Of a stretch of DNA of 64,000 nt, positions 1-13,089 are shown one piece after another. The position numbers were made by a program, and so were the translations under genes. This DNA comes from Enoplosus armatus. Its lineage: Eukaryota > Chordata > Actinopteri > Centrarchiformes > Enoplosidae. The first letter of the stretch is position 1; the number at the start of each line of letters is the position of its first letter. The notes below the pieces were generated by a model. It worked only from the letters and a program-made list of their open reading frames with translations. It was not told the DNA's origin and made no database searches. The stretch is from NCBI RefSeq assembly GCF_043641665.1, contig NC_092181.1:14541963-14605962 (forward strand), read 5' to 3'.

Positions 1-624
1 GACGCCGCTAAAGGCGAAGTAATAAGCAATGGTGCCTCTCCGGCAAATAATCAATGCAATCACATTATCCCATGACTGCCTCTCCAAGGTGTACACATAA
101 TTATTATTCTGGAGCCGCATGTATCTGCCTCACTGCAGGGCGCAATGACAGGTCTCATGCTTCGGCATGATGGATGGCGGATAGACTAAGTGTTCACCTC
201 CTCAGGTTTTTTTCACCCCCTATTTTATGTGGCTGTCATTTGAGTATATCGGAATGCAGTCAGTATATTTGGGGCTGTGTTGCTTTGTCAGCCGCAGTCT
301 AAAATCCAGAGTAAATCCAGCTACTCTGTAGGAAAAAGGAGTATCCAGCAGGCCAGTGCACCCCAGGATACGTCAATCATGCGGATTCATGAGTGAAAGC
401 TATGGCTCTTATTTACAGGAGAGAGACGTCAGGGGTTTGCAGATGACCTTGATGTGCTACTGAAAACTACTGAAGGTTGCACAGTTCTTCGATCTTGCCC
501 TAAACTGGAAAGAGCACCCTGCTTCAAATTTGTGTGACCGTAGATGTGCAGTGTACTGTAATCAGCAGGCTCCCCTTTAAAAACAAAACCAATATCCACA
601 GAGTGTAATCCGTTAGTGCCTCCA

Positions 625-658
625 CACTGATGATGAACTATATGGTTCATCATAAGTG
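625..658. repeat. 34-bp near-perfect palindrome
   Basis: Bases 625-658 read almost the same on both strands: arms beginning CACT(G/T)ATGATGAAC meet at an ATAT centre, with two mismatched base pairs. The symmetry makes both strands encode near-identical short peptides (MMNYMVHH and MMNHIVHH), so the overlapping small ORFs here are by-products. Function unknown; it could be a cruciform-forming site or the remains of a small inverted-repeat element. Confidence 0.6.
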
Positions 659-3178
659 GTCAGTCTGGAATGATTGCAGATATTCGGCAATCAAAGAGTC
701 CCTCGATCATTTGTTTTTCTGTGTCTGCTTGGGTGGCCTGGCCCTTTTGAATCACTGCTCTCCACTTGCAAATGTGCAGCAGCAAACTCTGTGTAGAGCT
801 CTGTGCTCAGTGTGATATGATGTGGATGTGGATGTAGGCTCCATAGGTTGGAGTGGTTGACAATATGTAGACACATCTGTCAGTGCTGCAGCTAAGACAA
901 GTGTCTTCAAGGAATCCACCGAGCAGGTGGGGAAATGGTCAGTGTAGGCAGTTATCTTTATGTTTATGTTGGAGAATTTTTACATAGATTTGCTTGGCTG
1001 CCATTTTGGTAGCATCTGTTAAAGCGCAATCCTGTCTCCAAGGCGATTATTATATTTGTGGATGAGATGAATATCACTAAATCATCTGTCATCAGTGCAC
1101 CTGCTTGTGTCTATGTGATCCTTACAGTTCCTTGGTTGCATTTGTGTGCCCAGTTGAATATTTGTTTTGGATGTTTGAGTATTTTGTCGTCCAAATCCTG
1201 CAGTTGTTGGTTGTAGGTATCTGACAAGTTGTTCATCTGTTTTTAATAGTGGAGAAATGTAGCCTCAACAGTATTTGTGTTTTCCTGTCCAAACCTACAC
1301 CAGCTCCACTGGATGGTTTTGGTTTACTTTTCTGACAGGCTCGGATAGCCTCTCCAGAGAGCCACAGGATGTTTGTCAGACATCACACCATGAATGCAAG
1401 GTGTGTCAAAGAGCATCTTGGGTCACGTTAAGTGATGACACCCACACAGCACTGATGATGTTGAAGCACCTGAAGCTGTATAATTTGCAACTGCAGCAAT
1501 CAAGCATTCTGCTGACAGTAGGTCTGTCTGTCCTCCTTTAATTAGGTCACTGATTCATTTGACTTGTTATGATGCACAAGAAAAAACAGAGCTCCTTGTT
1601 GGGAAAACAGGGTGCAAATTACGATGGTTGTGCTAATTCAGATTGTTCTGCTTGATTGACCGAGCGCTGACTTTCTTTGTTTGGAGCTGTTAATGTAACG
1701 CAATATTTGTTTAAGATTTGGATGGCTCCAAAAACAGAATCCAACCCTGTAATGGAAGCAGCCTGTGATTTAAGTAAGGGTTCATATGTTAAACATCTTG
1801 TGTGAACATCGAAACCTTGAGATAATGAAAATAAACCTTGGCAGACAACATGATCCATTGCAGACAGACAATAACAGACACATATACACACTCGGATATT
1901 AAGACAAGCAGGCATATAATCAGTTTCGTAACAAGTGTAACTGCTTGTTACTGAAGTCTCTATTTCCATCGTCAAGGGTTATTAGGGAGTCTAACTTCAA
2001 CACTTGTGCAATTAATTCTGTTTAGTGGGCACATAGAACCTAAGGGCTGATTCCCCCTGAACCATTTTAACAAGCGTTTCCTAAAGAATTTGCAGTTCCT
2101 GGGATCCAGTCCTCTATTTAGTTAATTTATGCATAGCAAGGTAAAGGTTTGTGTCAGAGAGCCTTGTAGATAAACAGAAGGTGGTGTTTATTGTGCTCGC
2201 ATGAGACAACCAACCTTCCCGCATAAATAAATTGTCACTCTTGTGGCTTAAGCTGCGAGGAAAAACCAAAACAAATCTTAATACTGCAATAATAATATTA
2301 AGTTTCAATGAAAGGAGAGCTGTTGAATTTCACTGCACTGTTTCCTAATGCGATGATGATTCACATTCCTAGTCTCAACTCCACTTTGTGTGCTGAGTTT
2401 AACCTAATTCAAAAGCCCTCTCCTGCGCTAGACGACATCTCTCTCCCGTATTGAAATAATGAGGCCAGATCCTTGCCCGTCTTCCTCATCCACCTAAAGC
2501 ACTCGGTCATGTGTTAACACATCCTTCCTCCTACCCTTTCCTTCCCTCAAAGAATAACCCCGGCTCTCTGCGTTTTCCACCATCGACTGGAGCTATCAGC
2601 TCAGTTCACCTCCCTTAATGTGTGAAACTCGCCTCCGATATCATTCAACCCTATTAGAGGTTCAGACCATGCGAGAGGACTACACCGTTACTTTGCTACC
2701 TGATTAGATATATGCTTAGGAGAGGGGAAAACCAGCAGCAGACGACTGGCTGTCAGATCTCAGGGCCTTCACTGACTCATTGCTCCTATGGCCTCGACTA
2801 GAATAGCCCTTTAGAGATAGATGTCTTTCTCTGCCTAAATATGGAACTGTTGAAGGCTTTCTGCTCAAACCACCACAGCCTATTATCTGTCTGTATTTTG
2901 GGGCCGATTGGAGGAAATGTACACTGTTGGCCCGACTGCTTGTGCCGTCTGTGAAGTGGGCTGTTTGTGTGTATCGCTGAAAGTGATACATGTTGTAATC
3001 CTGCTCAGTGGTTATTGCATTGTTTAGCGGTACACTGTAATCATGCTATTAAACAACACAAGCAGCGCTGTAATACTAAATCAGCAGTGGCTCTGAATCA
3101 ATGATTCTAAAATGTGCGTCAAAAAAGAAAGATGGTCCAGAGATGGTTCACTGCAACCCGCTGGATAAAATCCACTGA

Positions 3179-3425
3179 TTAGAGCTGAAACAGATAGTTG
3201 ATTAAGTTGATTAATTGATTAGTGGATTATTTAAATTAAGTACTTCTTGAAGACTTTCAAACATTACCTAGTCCTAGCTTCTAAATTCTGAAAGTTTTTG
3301 CTTATTTGATGGTGATGGTGAATAGAATATATTTGGGTTTTGGAGTGTTAGTTGGACAACACATAACACTGATGTAACCTTGGGCTTTAGGAAACTGTTA
3401 TGGTCATTTTCTCCATTTTCTGCTA
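3179..3425. repeat. Diverged fish interspersed repeat (GATTAATTGATTAGT type)
   Basis: The segment starts with an AT-rich stretch of repeated TTGATTAA-like words and continues into TTTGGGTTTTGGAGTGTTAG, then CCTTGGGCTTTAGGAAACTG. I recognise this order from a very common vertebrate/fish interspersed repeat of probable DNA-transposon origin. The copy is diverged and lacks a clear second terminus. Family assignment is from memory of the motif order, not from a search. Confidence 0.5.
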
Positions 3426-6400
3426 ATAGTAATAATGATAATAATAATATATTTTTATTATGAAGCACTCCTGAAAAAAACCCAGCGACAAGTAGCAAAA
3501 GCAAAGATGTTGAACAAGAGGAAAAGTCCTTGAACCTCCTCAAAGGTTTGATTGCATCTTGTTTTTAATCAGTTTTGCAACAGCCAAATTAAACAAGCCT
3601 AAGGACCTCAGGTTGTGATCCATCTCACACAGGATAAAAAAATACTGAGAAATCAATCAGTGCAAATTAATTCTGAAATTACCCCACAGCCATTTATTAG
3701 GATATTAAAATTGTGGCAATGTGATGATGTCTTTGGCTCTTCCCTACTTGGTATTTCTTGCTACCTTCACACCATAAACCATCCTGAAGAGAACAAATAT
3801 TGAATATTATGAATTGTCCACTGTAACGCTAAACACACGCTGATGGCTTGTACTTCACCATCTTGTAGCCTTTCCTTTGGAGTGATCAATCTGAGAGGCT
3901 TAGGCGGGTAAAATCAATGTCACATCTCACAGTAATGCTTTTTTAAAGACAGACTTTTATTTGTTTGGCTTTGACCAGTTGACCAGTCTCAGTCTTTAAT
4001 TTGTTTCTTAGGCAGCCCTGAATTTATTTCATGTCCAGCTTTATGTCATGGACTTTTATTTATTGTGGCTTTATTGGTTGCAAAACACCCTGTAATACTG
4101 TTTTGAGGAGGGCTGTATAACGTGAAGATGAAGGCTATTATTGTGTCATTCTGAAGTGGAGTGAAGAGGCTGTGAAAAGGTACATTTATGTCACTTTTTA
4201 ATACAATTATTCTAGGTAACAATATGAGAAAGGTGGTTGTATGTAACACTATTGATCTTTTAAACAGTTCATCTTAACCTGTCTACCTAGTTTTGACTTA
4301 AACCATGCTGTGCACGGTTTACAATAACCCTGTAAATGTTGCAACTCACAGTCTGAGCCGTGAAATAGAATGAAAAGTCTTAACGTTTGTGTTTATGTCT
4401 ACAGCCCGACTCCGATTTGTTCTGCAAATGGCCTTTACTATCAGCGCTCGATTTGTCTCTGAACTACATGTTTAAGCAGCTGCTTTCTGTGTTAGCCAGT
4501 GTATCCACAGCCCATTGTTCTTTTAAAACCTCTCACTCACTCTGTAGTTGTTATCCCTCTTTCACAAAGAAAAAACACTTGTTCTTCCAGTCAACACATC
4601 TCCTGTCCACACTTCTCCTCTGTGCCCTTCACCTCTCTGCGCCCCCCTCAAAGCTGTCACCACTCAATAGGAACACACACACACACACACGTGCATGCAT
4701 GCATGCATTTCTTCCCACAGATGCTCTAAACACACATCAATGCGGTACACATCAATTACCACCACTCTCTCATACACACACAGGTTTGCACTTGTATGCT
4801 AACACACATGTATATGCTCACACCCCCACATAGACATTGCCTGCAGCTGTATTTTTAGTGACACACAGTGCAATTAGGGAGCTGAATGGAGAATCAGTGT
4901 ACAAGGCCAGAGTGATTGTAAGAAGCTCACTCAAAGGTCTGCCGATTATTTTGGTCTCAGCAGGAAATCATTTACAATAGCACTCACCCCCCCACCCTTC
5001 CCAGTTCAGTCCATTTAAACAGTGTGTTGCTGTGTGTGTGCTCGTGCATATGCAAGTTTTAAGTCAGTCACCACAGTATTGATGGGGAAATTCTTTGCTG
5101 TGTTGTTTGTGCGGTTGACTATAGCGTGCTATGGAGGCCTCGCTTGTTTAGAGAATGGGGTGCTTGGAAATGAGTCATACACAATGTGATGCAACACAGC
5201 GGAGCAGATTTGAATTATGGGGCAATGAACAATGAGGTCATCATGGGGCTGGGGGCATAAATCTCCCAGTGCCGTGGTATAACACAGCATTTCTTATCAA
5301 TGGAGGAAACTACAGCAGGATTTGAAAGTGCACTATTGTTGAAGCGACTGATTCAGCGTTGCAAATAAAGGCCTGGGTTGGTTGACTTCAGTGACTGAGA
5401 CAATGGAAGGGGTATTCTGGTTTGATTGCATTGACAGTGTTTTATGAGTACCGTTTACTTCCACTAAAAGCTACATTTTGTCACTCCTTTTGAAGGATCA
5501 CTTTAAAATGTGCCAGATTCTGTGCAGATTGTTAAGTTGTTGCAATGTTTCCTTTCCCCAAGCTTTGCAAGTGTTTGCACGCCTCTTATATCCACCACAC
5601 TGCATCCAATGATATTTTCCATATCTTTTCCCTCTTCAGCAGATTGTCCACAATCAGCGTCTGCTGTAATACCATCATCCCCAGGCCCCTCTTAAATTTC
5701 CTGCTTACTGGGCTTTTACTTTAACTGCATTACATACATCTTCCACTCCCTGTTCATCTGGTTCCTTTCAGCATAAACCAGGCTGAAAGATCTAACTCAA
5801 AGCGCTTTGATGCGACTGGTCGTTTGATGGTAAATTAAAAAAAAAAATATTGTCATTTATTGTGCCTGTTCAGTGGCACAGCTGTGATCTTGATTGATAT
5901 CGAATGGCGTTTTCATTCCAAGTCTTTGAGAGTGAGAATATGTGCCAGGGAGTATTGATCTGGAGCTTAGTTGATGGTGCAGTGTGATAGGCTGAGGGAG
6001 GGCGAGGATGACTAGATGGTCATGCTTGATGGAACAAAGATATTAACAGACATGGTAGTGATCAATGGCTTGATAATGTATGTTTACATCATTTGCACTG
6101 TTTTGAGTTTTTCCCTCATGTTATCGAGCTGGCTACTCTCAAGTGTAAATATAGCACCTAACTCTGCCTAAGGTTAAATTCCCTTTGATTGGCTGGTGAA
6201 TAATTCTGTGTGAGAACGCTTCTCGAATCTGCGAGGTTACTTTTGGCACATTCGCAACGTGTGACTCTAAAAAAAGCTGTGTGGTTTAGTTTCTGCCGAG
6301 GACATTACAACTCATTTGAGATTACGGCACCATGCCTCTTTGGCATGTATCAGCACCCGTCAATTTGTCCCCGACGTATCTTTCACATTTTGCAATAAAA

Positions 6401-6576
6401 CCATTTTACCACCTCTGTGTTTTGCAAGGGAGCCCGATAATGTCACACCAAGACGGATGAGTACCACTCTGGCCTGTGGGCCTATAGCAATAACTTACAT
6501 GGACCACATGTCTGTTTTCTAACCATGTAAGGAATTGTATGCCTGTTTTCGGCATTGTCGTGTGTCTCTTTGTCTT

Positions 6577-6578
<2 letters not shown>

Positions 6579-6615
<37 letters not shown>
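6579..6615. repeat. (TG)n microsatellite
   Basis: About 18 uninterrupted TG units. Confidence 0.95.
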
Positions 6616-6617
<2 letters not shown>

Positions 6618-8288
6618 ACTAACGTATCGAAACATCTCATTGTCCGGGGTTGAGTACAGTTGATTACAGTTCAACAATCGCCGGACAAATCAACCAGTTT
6701 CTCATTTCATAATACCGCCCTTCCTCATTCTCTCTCTCTCTTTCTCTTTCTTTCTCAAAGATTTATGTGGGGCATATATACAAGAGTATTTAATTTTACG
6801 CCTGGGCAGACCATACACACTATAGCTCCATATTCTTCATGCTTATATCGGATCTGTCGAAGCCCACGAGGAGAATTGTGGTTTTAACAAGAACATATAG
6901 GGGACTCCACCCTTTAATGGAAGGCATCACATTGCTTTATTTGGAAGCGTCATAAATCTCCACCAACAGGGATCAACACAATTTCTGGTGTGTTATATTG
7001 CAATCTGTTGTTTGTAGCATAATTACATAGGGTAATACATGAACAACCACCATGAAAGCATACTGTAGAGTCATCCTAATTACATATGGCAGGCTCATGA
7101 GTAATGGGGGTGACATGGGACATCAATACAACCGCTACCTCTCATAATAGAAAACACCATTGTTTTACTGTGAGAAAATGGTCTGCATCTATCATGTGAA
7201 ATCTATTGTCTTTTTTCAGGAAGACATTGAGCCCAGAGACTTAAAAAAAACCTCTTCCTTCTCTTCATCACGTCCATCTATTGTTCAGTCACGCTAAGCC
7301 ACTCGCCGTCCAATACCTTCACGTCCAGCGCCACTCCCTAGCTCTTACAGTAGAGAAAGCTCGAAGCGTTTTGCCATTTTCCCATCTAAATCTCTCTGTC
7401 TGGTGTCCTTGTCTTTGTTCTTCTGCTGGTGGCTCTCAGAGGAGTCCTCTCACCTTCATCTGACCAAAATCTTGCTTCTATCTCCTCTTATGAACTCAAA
7501 TGCTGTTAAATCTTAACCCTGCTCTCAAAAAATGGTAGCCAGCTACTATGGTTACTGAAAAAATGTACTGTAGTTGGGAAGACCTGAAATTATGCCATTG
7601 GCCCATGCAGATGCAGCTGATTCATTGGAAATGGAGCTATCAATATACACATGATTCAAATGTTGACATGGTTAGCTAAGTTCGTCGACAGCAGCAGCAA
7701 CAAAAAAATACATACATATTAAAGAAAGAGCTGTGTCCTGCTTAGTTCCACCTCAATTTTATCACCAGAAGACAAGAACGTTGATATGAGATGCTGACCT
7801 TGGTTAAGGTTAGGGAAAGATTATGTGATGGATAAAAGAATGGCAAAAAACAGTTGTGAACACATGTCTGTGGTGAGAAATTAACTATGGGCTCCTGCAT
7901 TAAAAATGGATGTGCTACACGCCCATCGCCACCCCAACCTTAATATGCTTACTTTTCACCTTGCTAAAGGGCACATTATTTCCTGCATTGGCACTGAATG
8001 TTAGACATAGATTGTATGGAATCATCCAATATGAATGTAATTCCTAGTGATACTGGGCTGGTGGTATAGGCAAGATACCACAAAAGACTGTTTCCCCGTT
8101 GACCTGTGCCTTCTGACAGCAGAAAAGAGAACAAAATCAGGATTTAATGAAGAATTCCTCTTCAGGGATGGAACAAACCGATGGCGCACCTCTGATGTAT
8201 GCATGGACTTCTGCAAAGGATGCATCTTTAATCTTCTCTTTCCCCTTTTCCACTTGTTCACATAAATGAGTCCTAATGAAAAATCTCA

Positions 8289-8302
8289 CCCCCCCCCCCC
8301 CC
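8289..8302. repeat. Poly-C run, 14 bases
   Basis: Fourteen consecutive C followed by GCCTGG. One of three long G/C homopolymers in the window (with 17000-17022 and 58657-58677). Confidence 0.9.
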
Positions 8303-8791
8303 GCCTGGTACCGCTCCTGATGTGAAGTTGTTCCTTCACCACCACACCTGTGCTTCCATACCTGTTTCTTTTCCAGCTCTCTTCCTCCATTCCTCATTCA
8401 TTGATCCCTCCATTGTTGAACACCTCCATGTGAATAATGTATAACGTGTTCTGAGAGAAGCAAGCGAGACATGAACGAAGGTGCTGTTTAGGTCGGGGAG
8501 CTTAGCGCCTAACTTATTTCTTGCCAGTGGTCTGTTGTCTCTGACAATTCTCCCGCGTTGTAGTGTATGCAAACACATTTCACATTGGGGGTATACACTC
8601 ATTCACATGCATACATATGAATACATGCATGCACACAAACACAGTACCGTGAATCCATCTTTTGTTGCAATTTCTACCCACCCAACCATAGAGATATTGC
8701 TCATGGCCTCCTGTACTGGCTAATAGACCCAATTACTGCACAGCCCTGTCTGAGAGCTCCACAGAGGTCCAGGCCCTGGCACTTTCTATGG

Positions 8792-8792
<1 letters not shown>

Positions 8793-8833
<41 letters not shown>
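8793..8833. repeat. (TG)n microsatellite
   Basis: About 20 uninterrupted TG units. Confidence 0.95.
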
Positions 8834-8835
<2 letters not shown>

Positions 8836-10350
8836 TACAGTATGTTTATGCACTTGTTTTTTTGTGCCTGTAAACATCTTGCATGGCATGCAGACAAAGA
8901 CTCTGGAACAGAAAATTCAAGGCCAAACAGATAAATGTTGTTTCCTCTGCCCCATCAGCCCTCCCAATAAACAGCAAAACATGCACACACAAAACTACAA
9001 TTTGCATGCTTGCCAAGAGGTGCACACACAAGCCCATGTGCAATGTAAGTCACAATACACACACTCACATTGAAATTGACCCTGGTGAGATGAGGCTGCA
9101 AAGTTTACCCTCAAGAGAAGTAGGTGGGGTGAAAAGACAGAGAGAAAGCAGGGAGACAGTATCCAAAACAGACAATAGAAAAGAGAGCCAGAGAGAGAGA
9201 GAGAGGGAGAGGGGTGGGGGTTATTGTGGAAAAAGTACATAGTGATGGAAAACAAGGGAAGATGCAGAGGGGGGTAGGGAAAGGAGACGAGGCACAGATA
9301 GAAAAAGATATAAGAGGCATTCTAACTGTGAATAACTGCCACTCTGCATTCTGGTTACAGAGCTAAGAATTTCGCTCTCTGAAAAGTGTCTCTGGCATTT
9401 GGCAGTGAAATGCCACCCATATAAACCAGTTATCATGGCATGAGAGAGCTTTTTAGCTGTAAACTGCCAGCGAGCACAGAGAAAGACCATTATAGACTTT
9501 GATACCCTGACACTTAAGAGGTCATTACAAGGCAGAGCACACACACACGCGCGCACATCTGTATGCACGCACACAGACATACAAACACTAAACAAGCAAT
9601 CACGAGCGAAAGTGCCTTGTGAACTGTCTGGTTCTTGTGTTTGAGTGGGTTATGGCTATTCACACAATCTGGAGGGGGCCATTATTCACATTGCACCCCA
9701 CATTCACTACATATTATGGCTATCTGTCTCTATTGTGAAAAATGACAGGGACTTCAGTTCACTGAGCTTGAATAACCCCCACCCTTGTCCCCCTCTGCCT
9801 TTCTTTCTCTCTCTGCCTTCCTGTCACTCCCTTTTGCTCCATCTCCTCTCTCTCTCTCTCTCTCTGTCTCTCCAGGACTAGGACGTCCAGCTGCCATTGA
9901 GATGTGATTCTCTGGGGGTTTCATTTCACTTTGACAAAGCAAAGTACACTATAACAGGTAAGAATATGTGTACCCGTATGTGTGCGTGCAAGTTTGAATA
10001 CACGGTATATCACCCCATGATAATTTTAGACATATTTAAACAGGGATGTTGACTCAGAAAAGCATTCTTATTTACAGCAGGCTTATTTAGGCCGGGGGGA
10101 TAGTCACGCAAATACATACACACACCTGGTGTGTTGTTTTTGCCGACTCTACAGTACGCTTTATGCTTTTTTAGAACCCAAATATGACCCAGCGTTCTCC
10201 CCGGAGATGTCAGGGTTCCATCTGTGCCAGGAAGTGCTCTAATTGGCCCGACAAATGTGTCCTCTCAAACTGCTAATCCAATCAGATATGAGCCACCGAG
10301 CTTCAAAAAGAATACAGAACAGCATGCAATATGCAGCGACTGCAACAACA

Positions 10351-10377
10351 GAATAGAAGAGAATAGAAGAGAATAGA
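10351..10377. repeat. Decamer tandem repeat GAATAGAAGA
   Basis: Two full copies and a partial third copy of GAATAGAAGA. A similar AGAATAGAA-rich stretch lies at 61142-61180. In fish genomes GAATA-type tracts often trail LINE 3' ends, but no LINE body is recognisable beside either. Confidence 0.8.
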
Positions 10378-11804
10378 GTCAAATGGGTAGTGTAAAGACA
10401 GTGTGTGCTGTTAGCCCCAGAGAGATTAAAACACAGCACAAAAATTAAACAAACATCAAATGAATTGCAATCAGCCTGCTGTTCTCTTGGAGGCATCAAC
10501 AGGAGTTAAACCACAAAACCAGACCTTCATCTGCCCATGAAGCCACTTGCTACAACTTATTTACAGTGTATTTACAAGCTGAGCTGGGCCTGTAAAATGT
10601 CGAATTTACGAGCTCCTTTTTAATTAGAAATACTGTCTCCTAGAGTTGGGCTGATGAATTGCACATTCAATTTATTGACGATAGAGGCGGGTGCAGTTCT
10701 TGGGTATTGACAGCTAGTCAGAGGACCCTGGTTGACATCAGTTTTTCACTAAGAGGAGGAATATGTTGCATCTCTGCTGTAGAAAAACCCTGAGGCCATG
10801 TTTTCATGTGGGATCCTGTTTTTAATTGATTGAATTGGCTGAGAGTAATGTGAATGAGGCAGCTCTCTCTCTCTCCTTCTGTGTGCTTTGGCAGTTAGTT
10901 TTAAGTTTTATCTATTTAATGGCCAAGGTCATTTCACTCAAGTGTCCTACCACTAGAATAAAATATAAAGACAAAATACACAAAGACATGTGTGGGACAA
11001 GTAATTCCAAAATATGAGTTGGGAGTATCAAAAGATTGGCTAGTTTGGAGTTTTGTTTTTACAACAGAGGTTGTGTCAGTGTATTTAACTCAATTCAAGT
11101 TTGTGTTTTTATTAAAGCTTGAAGCTAAAACATTTGTTTATCCTTATCATATGTATATTTTCTAGTTAATGATATAACCTTAGTGTGCACATGTGTGTGT
11201 GACGTGTGTGTGTGTGAGTGGTGAGTTTGTGTGTCCATTGTAATACACTTGTGTCCTGTCCTGTGTGTGTGTGTCACCCTTCATGCTTTCCTTCCTTGAC
11301 TCTCATGTGACTCTGAATGCTTGCTTTGAAATCTACGTCTGTGATATCAAGGCTGCATTTTGCCTTTATTTTACTGAAACAATGAGTGAATAGAGAGAAC
11401 AACAGGAAAAGGGATATATCATTCTTCATATGGGGGATGTGCTTCTTTCTCTGTGTGAAACAGGTGTTTCCCGCTCCACATGGATAAATACACAACCTTC
11501 ATTTACCACATTACTAATGAGAGCGAAGATTGAAATACAATCCGTATCAGTTTCATTGGTTAAACAACGATTACATGTAAAGTGAGTCACACGGCAGTAC
11601 AGTAGACATATGCATGGACAGATAAGCAGATGAAGGCTCATCTGGACATGGTACATTCAAAACAACAATTTAACACATACTGGGCACCTAAGAAAACTAT
11701 ATGTGAAACTGAATCTTAGGAAATCTTATCTACTTGTAAAAGTAACATTGTATAAGAGAGGAGAGGATTTTTAAAATGTTCTGTCTCTGGATAAAATTAT
11801 TTTG

Positions 11805-11965
11805 TCTTTTTGGCATCTGCTTTATTTGATAGGACAGTAGAGAGAGGGACAGAAATGGTTAGGGAAAGGGGGCGGGGGGGTGACATACGGCAAACGGCCC
11901 AGGCTGGATTTGAACCCAGGCTACTGGGTTAAAATTCCAGCTGTAGCAGCCCTTACACAAATTGC
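11805..11965 (-). repeat. SINE-like repeat remnant with tRNA B-box (minus strand)
   Basis: The + strand reads TTTATTTGATAGGACAGTAG, a purine-rich middle, then CCCAGGCTGGATTTGAACCC. Reverse-complemented, 11906-11917 is GGGTTCAAATCC, which fits the RNA polymerase III B-box GGTTCRANNCC. This motif order is familiar from an abundant teleost SINE-like family. The purine-rich middle and adjoining CA repeat (11975-12001) are degenerate. The subfamily cannot be named without a library search. Confidence 0.6.
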
Positions 11966-11974
11966 ACCTGATGT

Positions 11975-12001
<27 letters not shown>
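11975..12001. repeat. (CA)n microsatellite
   Basis: About 13 CA units directly after the SINE-like remnant. A (TG)n tract at 12222-12242 lies in opposite orientation. Confidence 0.9.
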
Positions 12002-12006
<5 letters not shown>

Positions 12007-12574
12007 GACACACACACTCTCCTTGGCCCCTGTTGACACCCCCCATGACTACAGGCTTATTGTCTTATAATGTGACCTTTGCCTTGAGTGGAGAGGCCTT
12101 TGTCCTAAGACAATAGGGTCCATATTGTAAACCATGCCAGTCAATGCCGTCCACACAGCTGCCAGAGAATGGATGCAGATTGTCCAGGGTCCAAGTTGAA
12201 GGCTTTGAGGCAGGCACTTGTGGTGTGTGTGTGTGTGTGTGTTTGTCTGTGCCTGTGTATTTTTGTCTGTACTGTTTGTGTCTGTGAGATGCAAGCCTGT
12301 TTTCCAGAATCAGCAGATGGGCCTGTGCAATTAGACTCAGCCTTCTTCCCATGTGTGCATACATGCACGCACAGACACACACAAACCCACACAGCCACAC
12401 GTATACACACACACACACATACACATACAAACACACCCAGGGATGGGCATGAAGCAGATGTCTTTGAAACACTAGACCTGACAGATACTGTAATGCAGGT
12501 GGAAACTGAGGAATGAGTTGCCAGGGCAACCACTAAACATCACTCAAAAAGTTGATCCACCTAACTACTGTCTA

Positions 12575-12610
12575 TCAATTCAATTCAAAGGGCTTTATTG
12601 GCGTGAAAGC

Positions 12611-12611
<1 letters not shown>
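12575..12611 (-). repeat. LINE 3'-end remnant (minus strand)
   Basis: The segment contains TCAATTCAATTCAAAGGGCT followed by TTATTGGCGTGAAAGC, a signature I recognise as the antisense 3' terminus of a common fish LINE family, usually followed by a simple repeat. Here it runs directly into the TATC microsatellite, which fits a repeat seeded at a LINE terminus. No coding part of a LINE is present. Confidence 0.5.
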
Positions 12612-12696
<85 letters not shown>

Positions 12697-12729
12697 GTCT
12701 ATCTATCTATCTATCTGTCTGTCTGTCTA
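12612..12729. repeat. Long (TATC)n microsatellite with TGTC interruptions at its 3' end
   Basis: About 29 tetranucleotide units; the first ~20 are pure and the last third carries TGTC variants. The YLSI-repeat proteins predicted across it are translation artefacts. Confidence 0.97.
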
Positions 12730-12837
12730 CATTAAAGGGTACAAATCTCTGCTCATAAACAGAAGTAGAATACCATCTGACTATCTCAGTACACCATCTC
12801 CACATTCAGCAGCACCAGTCATGTATTAACCTGTAGT

Positions 12838-13085
12838 AACAGATAGGCTCAGAGGAAATGAGCTTGTGACTGAAAGGTCACAGTTTAAAATCTGAGTAGT
12901 ACAGTTGCTGTGAAAATCCTGGCAGTTTAAATCCCTCAACAACCACCATCAGGTCTGTGACCTCTGGGCACTTAACCTTTAACTGTTCCAGTGGAGCAGC
13001 TCAGTGCCCAATAGTGTGAGACCGTGTGGTTGTGCTGTGCAGCTCCCAGGTGTGACTGTGTTAATGTGTGAATGTGGTCCGGCTT
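12838..13085 (+). repeat. tRNA-derived SINE remnant
   Basis: A diverged B-box (AGTTTAAAATC at about 12882-12893) is followed by CACTTAACCTTTAACTG, CAGTGGAGCAGCTCAGTG and GTGTGGTTGTGCTG. That order of blocks matches a familiar percomorph tRNA-SINE. The copy is old, with many substitutions and a damaged B-box, so transcription is unlikely. Confidence 0.6.
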
Positions 13086-13089
13086 TCCT

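Larger units (their letters stand above)
1..11804. other. Non-coding DNA upstream of the first coding exon
   Basis: No open frame here resembles a known protein; the longer ones are translations of CA/TG, CT or GA repeats. The stretch is ordinary AT-rich vertebrate non-coding DNA. It contains a near-palindrome at 625-658, a diverged interspersed repeat at about 3179-3425, microsatellites near 4673-4709, 6579-6615, 8793-8833 and 9848-9865, and a C14 run at 8289-8302. Because the first coding exon begins with a splice acceptor at 24898, this DNA is probably intron of adgrl3, or intergenic DNA if an upstream exon lies nearer. No exon was identified in it. Confidence 0.6.

Noticed and set aside
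4387..4833. 148-residue open frame
   Set aside because: Its C-terminal half is a translation of CA repeats (THTHT) and no domain is recognisable.
12065..12829. Several overlapping ORFs with VCVCV, HTHTH or LSIYLSIY repeats
   Set aside because: Direct translations of TG/CA and TATC microsatellites on both strands.
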